Assembly (NCBI RefSeq): GCF_023509035.1
Contig: NZ_CP075583.1
Coordinates: 5,828,001-5,892,000 of the forward strand
Direction: 5' to 3'
Origin: Janthinobacterium lividum
GTDB taxonomy: Bacteria > Pseudomonadota > Gammaproteobacteria > Burkholderiales > Burkholderiaceae_D
DNA: 64,000 bases
Position numbers and translations under genes: made by a program. This document shows, one piece after another, positions 18,982 through 28,822 of the stretch. Under the pieces are notes generated by a model. That model had not been told where the DNA came from, did no database searches, and worked only from the letters and a program-made list of their open reading frames with translations. Positions within the stretch are counted from its first letter, which is position 1. Each line of letters begins with the position of its first letter.

Positions 18982-20751
18982 ATGGCCAGCAGCACACCCG
19001 AATTCATTCCCGAAACAACGCAGGACGATCCCGTCCAGTTCGCCACGCTCGACTTGCAGGGCCGCAGCCACCAGATCTCGCCCGTTTTCAATGCGCTCGA
19101 ACTGCAGCGCTTGCAGTGTTATGGCACCTTGCAGCGCTTTGCCGATGGCGATACGCTGTTCGAGGCGGGCAGCAGCAGCTTCGGCATGCTGGTAATACTG
19201 TCCGGGCGGGTCAGCATCAAGCGCCACGAAGTGCTGGGACAGGCGTCGCTGCTGCGCGAGGTGGGCGTCGGCCACTTCATTGCCGAAGTGGCGCAGTTGT
19301 CCGGCCGTCCCACCCTCGTCAACGGCAGCGCCGTGGGCGCGGTGGAATTGCTCGACATCAGTTCGGAATCCTTGCGCGCGCTGATCGTGGCCGAGGCGGA
19401 GATGGGCGAACGCATCGTGCGCGCCCTGATCCTGCGCCGCGTGGCGCTGATCGAATCGAATTCGGGCGGCCCCGTGCTGGTGGGGCCGCGCGGCAATGGC
19501 AATCTGTTCCACCTGCAAAGCTTTTTATCGAGCAACGGCCATCCGCACACGGTGCTCGATCCGGCCACCGATGCGGCCGCCGCCGCGCTGGCCGAGCGCT
19601 ACCGGCCCACGCCGCAGGATTGGCCGCTGGTGGTCTGTCCAGACGGCAAGATCATGAAGAATCCCGGCAATGCGGAACTGGGACGCTGCCTGGGCATGCT
19701 GCCCGATTTATCCGGCGACAAGATTTTTGACGTGCTGGTGGTGGGCGCCGGTCCCGCCGGCCTGGCCACGGCCGTGTATGCGGCATCCGAAGGTCTGACC
19801 GTGCTGGCGCTGGAACAGCGCGCGTACGGTGGCCAGGCCGGCGCCAGCGCGCGTATCGAAAATTACCTGGGTTTTCCCACCGGCATTTCCGGCCGCGCAC
19901 TGGCGGGACGCGCCTATGTGCAGGCGCAAAAGTTCGGCGTCGAGATCGCCACCCCGGCCAGCGCCGCCAACCTGCTGTGCGATACCTGGCCCCTGCGCGT
20001 CAACTTGTGCGACGGCACGCAGGTGCGCGCCCGCACGGTGGTGCTGTCCTGCGGCGCGCGCTACCGCCGCCCCTCGCTGGCGAACCTGAAAACGTATGAG
20101 GGACGGGGCGTGTATTACTGGGCCTCGCCCATCGAAGCCAAGCTGTGCCGGCAGGAAGAGATCATCCTAGTCGGCGGCGGCAATTCGGCAGGCCAGGCCG
20201 CTGTCTTTCTCTCCGGCCACGCCGCCAGGGTCCACATGGTGATCCGTGGCGAAGGGCTCGCGGCCAGCATGTCGAGCTATCTGATCGAGCGCATCGCCGC
20301 CACGCCCAACATCACCTTGCATACGCACACGGAAATCATCGCCCTCGAAGGCGACGACGACGGCTTGACGGAGGTGCGCTGGCGCAACAACCGCACGGGC
20401 GAGGAAGCCGATTGCGCCGTGCGCCGCGTGTTTCTCTTCGTCGGCGCCGATCCGAACACGGACTGGCTGCACGACTGCGCCGTCGCCGTCGACGAACAGG
20501 GTTTTATCCGCACCGGCTTCGACGTCACGCGCGCCGAATGCCGCGCCCACGGTCACGCCGCGCATTTGCCCTACCCGCCACCCGACTTGCCTGACCGGGC
20601 CGCGCTGGAAACGAGCGTGCCTGGCGTGTTTGCCATCGGCGACGTGCGGGCAGGCTCGACCAAGCGCGTGGCGGCCGCCGTGGGCGAAGGCGCGGCGGTC
20701 GTTTCCCAGATTCACGGTTTTCTTGCGCGCCTGCCAGTCAACAGCGCCTAA
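18982..20751 (+). CDS. Cyclic-nucleotide-binding thioredoxin-reductase-like flavoprotein
   Basis: 589 residues from ATG 18982 (MASSTPEF). Domain order: a cNMP-binding beta roll (about 30-150, with FADGDTLFEAGSSSFGMLVILSGRVSI), a linker, then a TrxR-like module with the FAD motif VVGAGPAGLATAVYAASEG near residue 253 and the NADPH motif ILVGGGNSAGQAA near 394, ending in the FAD-binding GVFAIGDVRAGSTKRVAAAVGEGAAV. Where thioredoxin reductases carry CxxC, this protein reads GRGVYYWASPIEAKLC, so the redox dithiol is absent. It may reduce another acceptor or bind ligands as a sensor. It ends 4 bases inside the end of the convergent M28 gene. Confidence 0.82.
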   Translation: MASSTPEFIPETTQDDPVQFATLDLQGRSHQISPVFNALELQRLQCYGTLQRFADGDTLFEAGSSSFGMLVILSGRVSIKRHEVLGQASLLREVGVGHFIAEVAQLSGRPTLVNGSAVGAVELLDISSESLRALIVAEAEMGERIVRALILRRVALIESNSGGPVLVGPRGNGNLFHLQSFLSSNGHPHTVLDPATDAAAAALAERYRPTPQDWPLVVCPDGKIMKNPGNAELGRCLGMLPDLSGDKIFDVLVVGAGPAGLATAVYAASEGLTVLALEQRAYGGQAGASARIENYLGFPTGISGRALAGRAYVQAQKFGVEIATPASAANLLCDTWPLRVNLCDGTQVRARTVVLSCGARYRRPSLANLKTYEGRGVYYWASPIEAKLCRQEEIILVGGGNSAGQAAVFLSGHAARVHMVIRGEGLAASMSSYLIERIAATPNITLHTHTEIIALEGDDDGLTEVRWRNNRTGEEADCAVRRVFLFVGADPNTDWLHDCAVAVDEQGFIRTGFDVTRAECRAHGHAAHLPYPPPDLPDRAALETSVPGVFAIGDVRAGSTKRVAAAVGEGAAVVSQIHGFLARLPVNSA

Positions 20752-22103
20752 CGCAAGGGCATGGGATACGTTGCCACGCTGACATTGCCGTCGCGGTCGA
20801 TGGCCTGGACGCCAAAGAAATAGTTGTCTTTCGACAGCTTGACCTTGGCCTCGGTGACATTGCCCACGTCCTGTGCGCCCTGCCACTGGTCGGCCGTCGT
20901 GGCACGCCACACGATGCGGTAGCCGGCCAAGTCCGGTTCCGTATTCGACTGCCATACCAGTGAAGTGGCATTTTCCAGCAGGGTCGTGCGCACCTGCACG
21001 CCAGCGGGCGCGGCAGGCGCCAGGGCCAGTGAAGCGAGCGCCGCCGCATTCACGCGCGTCACCTTCGCCACATACTCATAATCGACGAATTGCGGCAAGT
21101 CGCCATACTGCACACCGTTCTCCATGCGCACATCCTGATGTTGGTGGGCAAAATCCTCGTGCGGTTCCGTGAAGCGCAGTGCCGCGTAGCCTTGCGCGAG
21201 GAAGGGCATGTGGTCGCCGCCGCGCAGGTAGCGGTCGGCGCGCTGGATGACGTTGACCGTAAAGCCGGGCACATAGCGCTCGCCCACCTGTTTTACATGG
21301 CGCGCCAGCTGACGCGAAATGGAATCGTTTTCGCCGCCCGTTGCCACCAGGGCGCGCACGCCGTCGCTCATGTCCTTCACGGCAGGGATGCCTTCGGCAA
21401 ACAGGCGCACCTGGCCACCATCGACGGTGCCGTCTTCCGCGCGCGAACTGCCGATGATGTCGTTATTAAGCATGCCGGCGATGTTGAGCTTGTTCAACTT
21501 CGCCTGCTGCGCCCAATGGCCGGAACCCAATAGCCCCTGCTCCTCGGCCGCCACGGCCATAAAAACAAGCGTGGCGTCAAACTGGTAGCGCGCCATCGCG
21601 CAAGCCATCTCGATCACGGCCGCCGTGCCCGAGGCATCGTCGTTGGCGCCTGGCGCGTCGCCCTGAGCATCCATCACGTCGGTGGCGCGCGAGTCGTAGT
21701 GGCCACTGACGACATAGATGCGCCCGGCAGACTGCGGCTGGCTACCCGGCAGGGTCGCCACCACGTTGACGATTTCCGTCGGCTGCGCAATGCGTTTCGA
21801 CACGGGCGCCACATGGCTGTCGAACGCCACCTGCAGCCGTCCACCCGCCTGCGCGCCGCAGCGCTCCAGCTCGGCCTTGATCCAGCGCCTGGCCGCGCCG
21901 ATGCCGCGCGTGTCGGACACGGTATCGGACATGGTGTGGCGCGTCTGGAAGCTCACCAGCTTGCGTATATGCGCCTCGATGCGCTGCGGCGAGATGTCGG
22001 CCAACACCTGCCGGATCTGCTGCTGCGCTGGTTCAGCGCCCGGCGCCGCCGCCACGCCCACCGACAGCATGGCTGCCGTCACTCCCGTCAAAATCCGTAC
22101 CAT
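20748..22103 (-). CDS. M28-family zinc aminopeptidase with C-terminal fibronectin-III-like domain
   Basis: 451 residues. A signal peptide (AAMLSVGVAAAPGA) precedes the peptidase. Co-catalytic zinc ligands: H in VSGHYDSR, bridging D in GANDDASGT, E in AVAAEEQGLLGS (catalytic plus metal Glu pair), D in MLNNDIIGSS, and a final H in EPHEDFAHQH. After about residue 355 comes an FN3-like domain (AGVQVRTTLLENATSLVWQSNTEPDLAGYRIVWR...). The enzyme removes N-terminal residues from peptides outside the cytoplasm. Members with this tail are usually secreted. Confidence 0.87.
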   Translation of the reverse strand: MVRILTGVTAAMLSVGVAAAPGAEPAQQQIRQVLADISPQRIEAHIRKLVSFQTRHTMSDTVSDTRGIGAARRWIKAELERCGAQAGGRLQVAFDSHVAPVSKRIAQPTEIVNVVATLPGSQPQSAGRIYVVSGHYDSRATDVMDAQGDAPGANDDASGTAAVIEMACAMARYQFDATLVFMAVAAEEQGLLGSGHWAQQAKLNKLNIAGMLNNDIIGSSRAEDGTVDGGQVRLFAEGIPAVKDMSDGVRALVATGGENDSISRQLARHVKQVGERYVPGFTVNVIQRADRYLRGGDHMPFLAQGYAALRFTEPHEDFAHQHQDVRMENGVQYGDLPQFVDYEYVAKVTRVNAAALASLALAPAAPAGVQVRTTLLENATSLVWQSNTEPDLAGYRIVWRATTADQWQGAQDVGNVTEAKVKLSKDNYFFGVQAIDRDGNVSVATYPMPLR

Positions 22104-22303
22104 GCGTGCATCCCCCGATGATTAATTGAGCTGGCCATTCTCGCATTTTTGACGGCAGGCAAGGATGTTCCCGGATGAAAATCGTGCATTATAGAAACTG
22201 CTACAATCGGCCACTCCCCGCTCACGAAAGACACCCGCATGCGCCAGCCCATCCTCCATCCCGCACGCCGCAACACGCACGCAGTCCGCTGACGGTGCGC
22301 CGC

Positions 22304-23878
22304 ATGCTCGTCAAACTGTTGCTGCTGGCCACGCTATTTTCCGTGCTCAGCATCGCCGCCCTGTACAGCTACGGGCGCTTTGCCGAGCGTTCGCTGGGGA
22401 CGCCAGGCACGGCCTTGCCCGTGGCCGCCGACGCCACCCTGCTCGACCGCGTGCTGGCGCCACAACTGGCGCAACGCCCGGGCCACAGCGGCACGGCCCT
22501 GATCGACGACAATCTGGAAGCGTTCGCCCTGCGCGCCCTGAGCGCGCGCGAAGCCGGCCGCAGCCTCGACCTGCAATACTACATCTGGCATAACGACGTC
22601 ACGGGACGGCTGCTGGTGCGCGAACTGCTGCGCGCAGCCGACCGCGGCGTGCGCGTGCGGGTATTGCTCGACGATATCAACGCGCGTGGCCAGGACGCCG
22701 CCATCCTCGCGCTCGACAGCCACCCGCTGATCGACGTGCGCATCTTCAACCCGAGCCGCAACCGCGACGGCATCTGGTTGCGCGCCGTGGAAATGGCCTT
22801 GCGCGCCGTCAGCCTGAACCGGCGCATGCACAACAAGGCCTGGATCGTCGACGGCAGGGTCGCCCTCGTCGGCGGACGCAATATCGGCGATGAGTACTTC
22901 GATGCCGCCGAACAAGTCAATTTCCAGGATGCCGACTTGCTGCTGGTGGGCCCCGCCGTACAACAGACGAGCGACATCTTCGACCGTTTCTGGAACAGCC
23001 GCGCCGTCATCCCCATCAGGGCCTTGCACGCTGACAAGCATGCGGGCGCGCCGGAACTGCCGCAGTTGCCCGCAGTGCGCAGCCGCCTCGACGCGCTGAC
23101 CGGAGAACTGGGCGCCTCGCCGTACTTGCGGCAGCTGACCGATGCGGGCCAGCTGCAGGCCCACCTGGATGGCCGCCTGCGCCTGCACTGGAGCGCGCAA
23201 GTGCAAGTATTGTCGGATCCGCCGGAAAAAGCCGCGCCCGTGGCCAGTTTGCAGCGCAGCGAGCACTGGCTCATGCACAGCTTGCTGCCCCTGCTGACGG
23301 ACGCGCGCGAGGAAGCGCTGCTGACCTCGCCATACTTCGTGCCCGGCACAGAGTTGACACAAACCCTGGCCGGCAAGGTCGCCGCCGGCGTCCAGGTTCA
23401 GGTGCTGACCAACTCGTTGGCGGCCACCGACGTGGCCCTCGTGCACGCGGGCTATGCGCGCTACCGCCAGGCGCTGCTGGGCGGCGGCATCGAACTGTTT
23501 GAATTGAAGACCTTGCACCGCAAGCGCATCAGCCTGATGGGGTCGAGCCGCGCCAGCCTGCATACCAAGGCCGTGGTGGTAGACGGCCAGCGGGGCTTCG
23601 TCGGCTCCTTCAACCTCGATCCCCGCTCGGCCCAGCTGAACACGGAAATGGGCGTGCTGTTCGACGATGCCGCGCTGGCGGCCGACATGCGCGCGCTGTT
23701 CCTGCACTCGACGGCTAGCGACACCAGCTACCGTTTGCTCCTCGACAACGGCGCCCTGCGCTGGTCCGACGCCACCGAAGAGCCCGCCAAGGTGTGGACG
23801 CACGATCCCGAAGCGGGCTTCTGGCGCCGCATGCTGGTGTCCGTGATGCGCTGGCTGCCGATCGAGTCGCAGTTGTAG
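22304..23878 (+). CDS. Phospholipase D-family protein (cardiolipin synthase-like)
   Basis: About 524 residues from ATG 22304 (MLVKLLLLATLF). The frame is open back to 22175, and GTG 22295 is another option; the start at 22304 begins directly at the membrane helix. Two HKD motifs: HNKAWIVDGRVALVGGRNIGDEYF near residue 175 and HTKAVVVDGQRGFVGSFNLDPRS near 420, both with H-x-K-x4-D and the following Asn/Gly pattern. Together they form one active site for phosphatidyl transfer or hydrolysis. The layout (membrane helix, two HKD motifs, about 500 residues) fits ClsC-type enzymes. A terminator follows. Confidence 0.83.
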   Translation: MLVKLLLLATLFSVLSIAALYSYGRFAERSLGTPGTALPVAADATLLDRVLAPQLAQRPGHSGTALIDDNLEAFALRALSAREAGRSLDLQYYIWHNDVTGRLLVRELLRAADRGVRVRVLLDDINARGQDAAILALDSHPLIDVRIFNPSRNRDGIWLRAVEMALRAVSLNRRMHNKAWIVDGRVALVGGRNIGDEYFDAAEQVNFQDADLLLVGPAVQQTSDIFDRFWNSRAVIPIRALHADKHAGAPELPQLPAVRSRLDALTGELGASPYLRQLTDAGQLQAHLDGRLRLHWSAQVQVLSDPPEKAAPVASLQRSEHWLMHSLLPLLTDAREEALLTSPYFVPGTELTQTLAGKVAAGVQVQVLTNSLAATDVALVHAGYARYRQALLGGGIELFELKTLHRKRISLMGSSRASLHTKAVVVDGQRGFVGSFNLDPRSAQLNTEMGVLFDDAALAADMRALFLHSTASDTSYRLLLDNGALRWSDATEEPAKVWTHDPEAGFWRRMLVSVMRWLPIESQL

Positions 23879-23886
23879 GCGCATAA

Positions 23887-23922
23887 AAAAACCCCACGCG
23901 GCCGGTACCACGCGGGGTTTTC
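23887..23922. terminator. Terminator between convergent genes
   Basis: AAAACCCC ... GGGGTTTT around a GC-rich, partly mismatched inner stem, with T/A runs on both sides. It lies between the PLD gene and the convergent ComEA-like gene. Confidence 0.75.
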
Positions 23923-23971
23923 TTCTCGTGCTGCGCGGCACCACCACGCAACACGCCTTACAGCAAGATGC

Positions 23972-24676
23972 TTACTTTTTCTCGGCTTCAGCCTTCTTCG
24001 CATCGGCTGCAGCCAATTTTGCTTCCTTCTTCGCAGCCGCTTCCGCAGCCTTGGCTTCTTTCTTGGCGGCCGTTGCCGCCTTCTTCGCAGCAGCGGCTTC
24101 CTTCCTCGTTTCGGCAGCCGTTTTCACGGGCGCGGCATCGGCCGCTGCAGCAGCAGGGGCAGGCGCTGCAGCTGGCACCGCCTTGGCGGCGGCAGCTTCT
24201 TTTTTCGCGGCGGCAGCGGCGGCCTTGGCTTCTTTCTTCGCGGCAGCAGCCTCTTTCTTCGTTTCAGCGGCTGTCTTGGCTGGCGCCGCAGCGGTGTCGG
24301 TCGCAGCAACTGGCTTCGGTGCGGCTTCTTTCGCTGCAACTTCCTTCACAGCAGCGTTTGCAGTGGCAGCTTTCGCCGCCGGAGCGGGCGCCGCTGGTGC
24401 ACCGGACTTGGCCTGGCCATTCACTTGCAAGCCCGCTTCCGACAGTTTCACGGAACTTTTCGGACCGATGCCCTTCACGCGGGTTTCGAAATCTGCCCAA
24501 TCCTTGAAGGCGCCGCCCTTGGCACGCTCATCGATGATGGCTTTCGACGTGACGGGGCCGATGCCCTTGACGCCGTCGAGTGCCGCCTGGTCCGCCTTGT
24601 TGACATCGACCTGGGCAAACGCAAAGCCCATCGTCGCGATCAGGGTGGCGATGGCCAGCAGTATTTTTTTGAACAT
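23972..24676 (-). CDS. ComEA-like helix-hairpin-helix protein with Ala/Lys-rich histone-H1-like tail
   Basis: 234 residues from ATG 24676 (MFKKILLAIATLIATMGFAFA, a signal peptide). The mature N-terminus is a ComEA-type double HhH: VDVNKADQAALDGVKGIGPVTSKAIIDER then WADFETRVKGIGPKSSVKL, with both GIGP hairpins. From about residue 85 the chain is nearly all Ala, Lys, Glu and Pro, in AAAKKEAKAAA-like repeats, as in bacterial histone-H1-like proteins. ComEA binds incoming DNA in the periplasm during transformation. Here the tail would add a second, sequence-independent DNA- or envelope-binding surface. It begins about 150 bases beyond the rfaE1 stop, across a terminator. Confidence 0.82.
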   Translation of the reverse strand: MFKKILLAIATLIATMGFAFAQVDVNKADQAALDGVKGIGPVTSKAIIDERAKGGAFKDWADFETRVKGIGPKSSVKLSEAGLQVNGQAKSGAPAAPAPAAKAATANAAVKEVAAKEAAPKPVAATDTAAAPAKTAAETKKEAAAAKKEAKAAAAAAKKEAAAAKAVPAAAPAPAAAAADAAPVKTAAETRKEAAAAKKAATAAKKEAKAAEAAAKKEAKLAAADAKKAEAEKK

Positions 24677-24794
24677 GGATATCTCTCCGTAAGGTGGTTT
24701 CAAGATGACTCGAACGCAAAGGAGGAACAGCGCCTTAACGGCTTAACGGCTGTGGCGTGATACGGTTGACAAGACGGGACAGCGGAAGGATGGG

Positions 24795-24828
24795 AAAACC
24801 TGCGCCAGATCAAACGGACTGGCGCAGG
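24795..24828 (-). terminator. Rho-independent terminator of the rfaE1/ugd operon
   Basis: Perfect 9-base stem CCTGCGCCA (24799-24807) / TGGCGCAGG (24820-24828), 12-base loop, followed on the minus strand by TTTTCCC. It lies 14 bases after the rfaE1 stop. Confidence 0.8.
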
Positions 24829-24841
24829 CAATACAGCAAAG

Positions 24842-25795
24842 TTACTGCGGGAATAGCTCGTCGCGGGTGACGGTGGCCGTGCCCAGCTTGCCGACGACGA
24901 TGCCGCCAGCCCGGTTGGCCGTGCGCACGGCGTCGCCCAGGCCCATGCCGGCGCCCAGCATGGCCGCCATGGTGGCGATCACCGTGTCGCCAGCGCCCGA
25001 GACGTCGAACACTTCGCGCGCATCGGTCGGCATGTGCACCACCTCATCGGCCGTGTACAAGCTCATGCCTTCTTCGGAACGGGTCAGCAACAAGGCGTCC
25101 AGGCCCAGCTGCGCGCGCATCTGCTGCGCGCGTTCCGTCAGTTGCTCTTCCGTATTCCAGCTGCCGATCACGCGGCGCAGTTCGGACTTGTTCGGAGTGA
25201 GCACTGACGCTCCCGTATAGCGGCTGAAATCATCGCCTTTCGGGTCGACCATGACGATTTTGCCGGCCTTTCTCGCCGCCTTGATCATCTCGGCCACGTT
25301 CACCAGGCTGCCCTTGGCGTAGTCCGACAGGACCACCACGTCGTAGTGCGGCAAGAGGGCATTAAACTGCGCCAGCTTGTCGCGCAGCACCGTATCGCTG
25401 GGCGCATCCTCGAAGTCGATGCGCAACATCTGCTGCTGGCGGCCGATCACGCGCAGCTTGATGATGGTGGAAATGGCCGCATCGCGCTGCAGATAACTAT
25501 GGATACCGCCGCCTTCGAGCAGGCGCTCGACCTGGCTGCCGGCCTCGTCATCGCCGACCACGCCCAGCAAGCCCGTCTTCGCTCCCAGCGCGGCCGCGTT
25601 GCGCGCCACGTTGGCCGCGCCACCCAGGCGCTCTTCGCGCTTCTCGATGCGCACGATGGGCACGGGCGCTTCCGGGGAAATACGGCTGACGTCGCCGAAC
25701 CAGTAACGGTCCAGCATCACATCGCCCACTACCAGCAGGCGTACCTGGGCCAATGCGGCCGGCGCCGTCAAGGCGACTACCTCTTGGGCGCTCAT
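24842..25795 (-). CDS. rfaE1: D-glycero-beta-D-manno-heptose-7-phosphate kinase
   Basis: 317 residues of the PfkB/ribokinase fold. [29 protein letters not shown] at the N-terminus is the RfaE signature; [16 protein letters not shown] follows, and the PfkB second signature [17 protein letters not shown] near residue 260 carries the catalytic Asp. It phosphorylates heptose-7-phosphate at C1 in ADP-heptose synthesis for the LPS inner core. The adenylyltransferase half of HldE is absent, so the kinase and RfaE2 are separate genes in this organism. Its ATG overlaps the ugd stop by 4 bases. Confidence 0.92.
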   Translation of the reverse strand: MSAQEVVALTAPAALAQVRLLVVGDVMLDRYWFGDVSRISPEAPVPIVRIEKREERLGGAANVARNAAALGAKTGLLGVVGDDEAGSQVERLLEGGGIHSYLQRDAAISTIIKLRVIGRQQQMLRIDFEDAPSDTVLRDKLAQFNALLPHYDVVVLSDYAKGSLVNVAEMIKAARKAGKIVMVDPKGDDFSRYTGASVLTPNKSELRRVIGSWNTEEQLTERAQQMRAQLGLDALLLTRSEEGMSLYTADEVVHMPTDAREVFDVSGAGDTVIATMAAMLGAGMGLGDAVRTANRAGGIVVGKLGTATVTRDELFPQ

Positions 25796-27159
25796 GCGCG
25801 CGTCAGGATCGAGCGACCGATCCCGTGGTATTCGATGCCATTCTCGGCCATCACGGCCGGCTCGAACAGGTTGCGCCCGTCAAAGATCACGGCTTGCTTC
25901 AGGCGCGCCTTGACCTGCTCGAAGTCGGGGCTGCGGAAGGCTTTCCATTCGGTCACGATGGCCAGCGCATCGGCGTCCGTCAGCGCATCCTTCGGACTGT
26001 CGGCAAAGCGCACCCTCGCCAGTTGCTCCGGCGTCAAGTCCAGTTGCAGCACCCGCTTTGCCTCGGTCATTGCAACAGGATCGTAGACCGCTACCGTGGC
26101 GCCGCGCCCCAGCAAGTCGGCCAGCAGCACGCGGGCCGACGCTTCGCGCATGTCGTCCGTATTCGGTTTGAAGGCCAGGCCCCACACGGCAAAATGCCGG
26201 CCCGTCAAATCTTCGCCGAAGCGAGTGACCACTTTGCGGCCCAGCACCTGCTTCTGCTGATCATTGACGGCCTCGACAGCACGCAGGATCAGCAATTCCT
26301 GGCCGTGGCCGCGCGCCGTGCGCTCGAGCGCCTGCACGTCTTTCGGGAAGCAGGAACCGCCGTAACCGCAACCGGCGTACAGGAAGCTGTGGCCGATGCG
26401 CGGGTCGGAACCGATACCGTGGCGCACGGCTTCGATGTCGACACCCACCTTGTCGGCCAGGTTCGCCAGTTCATTCATGAAGGAAATACGCGTGGCCAGC
26501 ATGGCGTTGGCCGCATACTTCGTGAATTCGGCCGAGCGCACGTCCATCCAGTAAGTGCGCTCGTGGTTGCGGTTGAACGGCGCGTACAGGCTTTTCAGCA
26601 ATTCGCGCGCGCGCTCGCCGTCCGGCGTCGTGTCGACGCCGATGACGATGCGGTCGGGGCGCATGAAGTCTTCGACGGCCGCGCCTTCCTTGAGGAATTC
26701 CGGGTTCGACGCCACCGAGAACGTGGCGGACACGCCGCGCGCATCGAGTTCACCCTGGATGGCGGCGCGCACTTTCTCGGCCGTGCCGACGGGCACGGTC
26801 GACTTGTCGACGATGACCTTGAAGTCCGTCATGTACTTGCCGATGCCGCGCGCTGCCGCCAGCACGTATTGCAGGTCGGCCGAACCGTCTTCATCGGGCG
26901 GCGTGCCGACGGCGATGAATTGCATCACGCCGTGCGCGGCGGCCGCCTCGACGTCGGTGGAAAAGGTCATGCGGCCGGCGGCGCGGTTGCGCGCCACGAC
27001 TTCTTCCAGGCCCGGTTCATGGATGGGGATGCCGCCGCTGTTGAGCAAGGCGACCTTCTGTGCGTCCAGGTCGAGGCAAAAGACGTCGTTGCCCAGTTCC
27101 GCCAGGCAGGCGCCGGTCACGAGGCCCACATAGCCCGTGCCGATAATGGTGATTTTCAT
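25792..27159 (-). CDS. ugd: UDP-glucose 6-dehydrogenase
   Basis: 455 residues. The NAD motif GTGYVG at residues 7-12 follows MKITII, and the catalytic Cys is in [18 protein letters not shown] near residue 265. The C-terminal UDP-binding Rossmann domain carries [15 protein letters not shown]. It oxidises UDP-glucose twice to UDP-glucuronate, a precursor for exopolysaccharide and LPS sugars. It is between lapB (upstream, 89 bases) and rfaE1 (overlap), so LPS sugar supply and LPS assembly control are transcribed together or in sequence. Confidence 0.93.
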   Translation of the reverse strand: MKITIIGTGYVGLVTGACLAELGNDVFCLDLDAQKVALLNSGGIPIHEPGLEEVVARNRAAGRMTFSTDVEAAAAHGVMQFIAVGTPPDEDGSADLQYVLAAARGIGKYMTDFKVIVDKSTVPVGTAEKVRAAIQGELDARGVSATFSVASNPEFLKEGAAVEDFMRPDRIVIGVDTTPDGERARELLKSLYAPFNRNHERTYWMDVRSAEFTKYAANAMLATRISFMNELANLADKVGVDIEAVRHGIGSDPRIGHSFLYAGCGYGGSCFPKDVQALERTARGHGQELLILRAVEAVNDQQKQVLGRKVVTRFGEDLTGRHFAVWGLAFKPNTDDMREASARVLLADLLGRGATVAVYDPVAMTEAKRVLQLDLTPEQLARVRFADSPKDALTDADALAIVTEWKAFRSPDFEQVKARLKQAVIFDGRNLFEPAVMAENGIEYHGIGRSILTRA

Positions 27160-27248
27160 GGTTGTGCCGTATTTCTTATTTGTAAAATTCAGGTGCTACA
27201 TACAAGTACACGCCACATTGCGCGGGGCAAGGTGGCGTGTACGATTGA

Positions 27249-28424
27249 TCAGTTCATGACGTTAAGCTCTTCCGTGCGACGCGGCGGGTAAGTTTCCCAG
27301 CGGTTGCAGCCCGGGCAGTGCCAGTAGAACTGGCGCGCCTTGAAGCCGCAGTGGCTGCACTGGTAGCGGGCCAGCTTCTGCGTGTAGCCGTGCACGAGGT
27401 TTTTCACCATCGACAGCTCCGACCAGATGGCGGCCGGCGCATCCATCATGCGCGCTTCCAGCAGTTTATCCAGACCCAGCAGGGTCGGCGTACGGCGCAG
27501 CTCGGCGCTGACCAGCTGCTTCGCCGCTTCCACGCCGTCGAGTTCGATGACGGCCTTGAAGACGACTTCGATCAGGTCGATCGACGACGCCTCTTCCAGG
27601 TAGGAGCGCAGCAGGTTGACGCCCTCTTGAGCACGGCCCACCTTGGTATACCCATCCATCAGGCGCTGCGCCACCAGTGCCACGTGCGGCACGCTTTGCT
27701 GCTCCACACGGCGCCAGGTCGTCAGCGCGCCTTCCACGTCGCCGCGCGCCAGCAGCACGTCGCCCGTCAGGATGGTGGCGCGCACGCTCTTGCGGTCTGT
27801 CTGCAAGGCTTTTTCCAGCAGCGGCATGGCGTCGTCCGGCTTCATGTGCACGAGGGCGTCATGCGCCAGTTCGCAATAGAACTGGGCGATTTCCTTTTGG
27901 CGCGCACCGGCGCCCGATTCCTGCAAGCCCACGGCCGCTTCGATGGCGCGTGGCCATTCCTTTTCGCGCTGGTAGATTTCCAGCAGTGCGCGGCGCGCCT
28001 GGGCCGCATATTGCGTGTCGACCAGGCTGTTGAAGGTTTCTTCGGCGCGGTCCAGCAGACCCGCTTTCAGGTAATCCATGCCCAGCTCGTAGGCGGCATG
28101 GCCCTGCTGTTCCAGCGGCAAATCCGGGCGCGCCAGCAAATTCTGGTGCACGCGGATGGCGCGCTCCGTTTCGCCGCGGCGGCGGAACAGGTTGCCCAGC
28201 GCAAAGTGCATATCGGCCGATTCCGGGTCCAGCTTGACGACTTCGATAAAGGCATCGATGGCCTTGTCATGCTGTTCATTGAGCAGGAAATTCAAGCCCT
28301 TGAAGTAATTACGCGGCAAGCTGCGCGATTCGGATACCAGTTGATGAATGTCCACACGCGCGGCAATCCAGCCCAACGCGAAAAACACCGGGATACCCAA
28401 GAGCCACCAGAGTTCAAAATCCAT
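27249..28424 (-). CDS. lapB: Lipopolysaccharide assembly protein LapB
   Basis: 391 residues. An N-terminal membrane helix (ELWWLLGIPVFFALGWIAARVDI) is followed by YFKGLNFLLNEQHDKAIDAFIEV, the start of a TPR superhelix of about nine repeats. The C-terminal rubredoxin-like metal site is C-S-H-C (GFKARQFYWH) C-P-G-C, two CxxC pairs, as in LapB/YciM. LapB promotes degradation of LpxC through FtsH and so limits LPS synthesis. It lies 46 bases after lapA, as expected for the pair. Confidence 0.93.
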   Translation of the reverse strand: MDFELWWLLGIPVFFALGWIAARVDIHQLVSESRSLPRNYFKGLNFLLNEQHDKAIDAFIEVVKLDPESADMHFALGNLFRRRGETERAIRVHQNLLARPDLPLEQQGHAAYELGMDYLKAGLLDRAEETFNSLVDTQYAAQARRALLEIYQREKEWPRAIEAAVGLQESGAGARQKEIAQFYCELAHDALVHMKPDDAMPLLEKALQTDRKSVRATILTGDVLLARGDVEGALTTWRRVEQQSVPHVALVAQRLMDGYTKVGRAQEGVNLLRSYLEEASSIDLIEVVFKAVIELDGVEAAKQLVSAELRRTPTLLGLDKLLEARMMDAPAAIWSELSMVKNLVHGYTQKLARYQCSHCGFKARQFYWHCPGCNRWETYPPRRTEELNVMN

Positions 28425-28470
28425 GCGATTGTTTTTATTCGAGTAAGAGAGATAGGAGCGACGGCGCCGC

Positions 28471-28773
28471 TTACTGCGCGCTCACGCTGTCCGGTTGCGG
28501 CTGGACATTGCTGGCCACGCCAACCGTCTGCAGCGCGGCAATGGTGGTTTTTTGCTTGGTCGCTTCGCGGCGGTGACGGAACACGGTCGGCGTCAGGGCC
28601 AGTACGCCCAGGCTCGCGCCAGCGACAAAAAAGCCCAGCAGCATCAGGACCAGGGGGCCGCGAATTTCATAATTGAGGAAAACATGCAGGTCGACAACCT
28701 GCGCATTCTTCAGCGCAAAACTGAAGAACAGGACGAAAAGAACACAGCCAACGATGGTGGAGATGATTTTCAT
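28471..28773 (-). CDS. lapA: Lipopolysaccharide assembly protein LapA domain protein
   Basis: 100 residues from the ATG at 28773 (MKIISTIVGCVLFVLFFSFAL). The frame opens 35 codons earlier, but those residues overlap the repeat region and do not belong to the family. Two membrane helices: about 4-24 and 42-62 (LVLMLLGFFVAGASLGVLAL), with the connecting NAQVVDLHVFLNYEIRGP typical of the LapA/DUF1049 family. The C-terminal cytoplasmic tail is basic then Gln-rich. It pairs with LapB in control of LPS level. Confidence 0.88.
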   Translation of the reverse strand: MKIISTIVGCVLFVLFFSFALKNAQVVDLHVFLNYEIRGPLVLMLLGFFVAGASLGVLALTPTVFRHRREATKQKTTIAALQTVGVASNVQPQPDSVSAQ

Positions 28774-28822
28774 CGATAGGTCCAGAGAGAACAAAAAATG
28801 CCAGTGCCAACATGGCACAAAC

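Noticed and set aside
18730..19518. Long extension of the cysM frame on the minus strand
   Set aside because: It is antisense to the cNMP/TrxR-like gene; CysM starts at MAYKTLEDTIGNTP.
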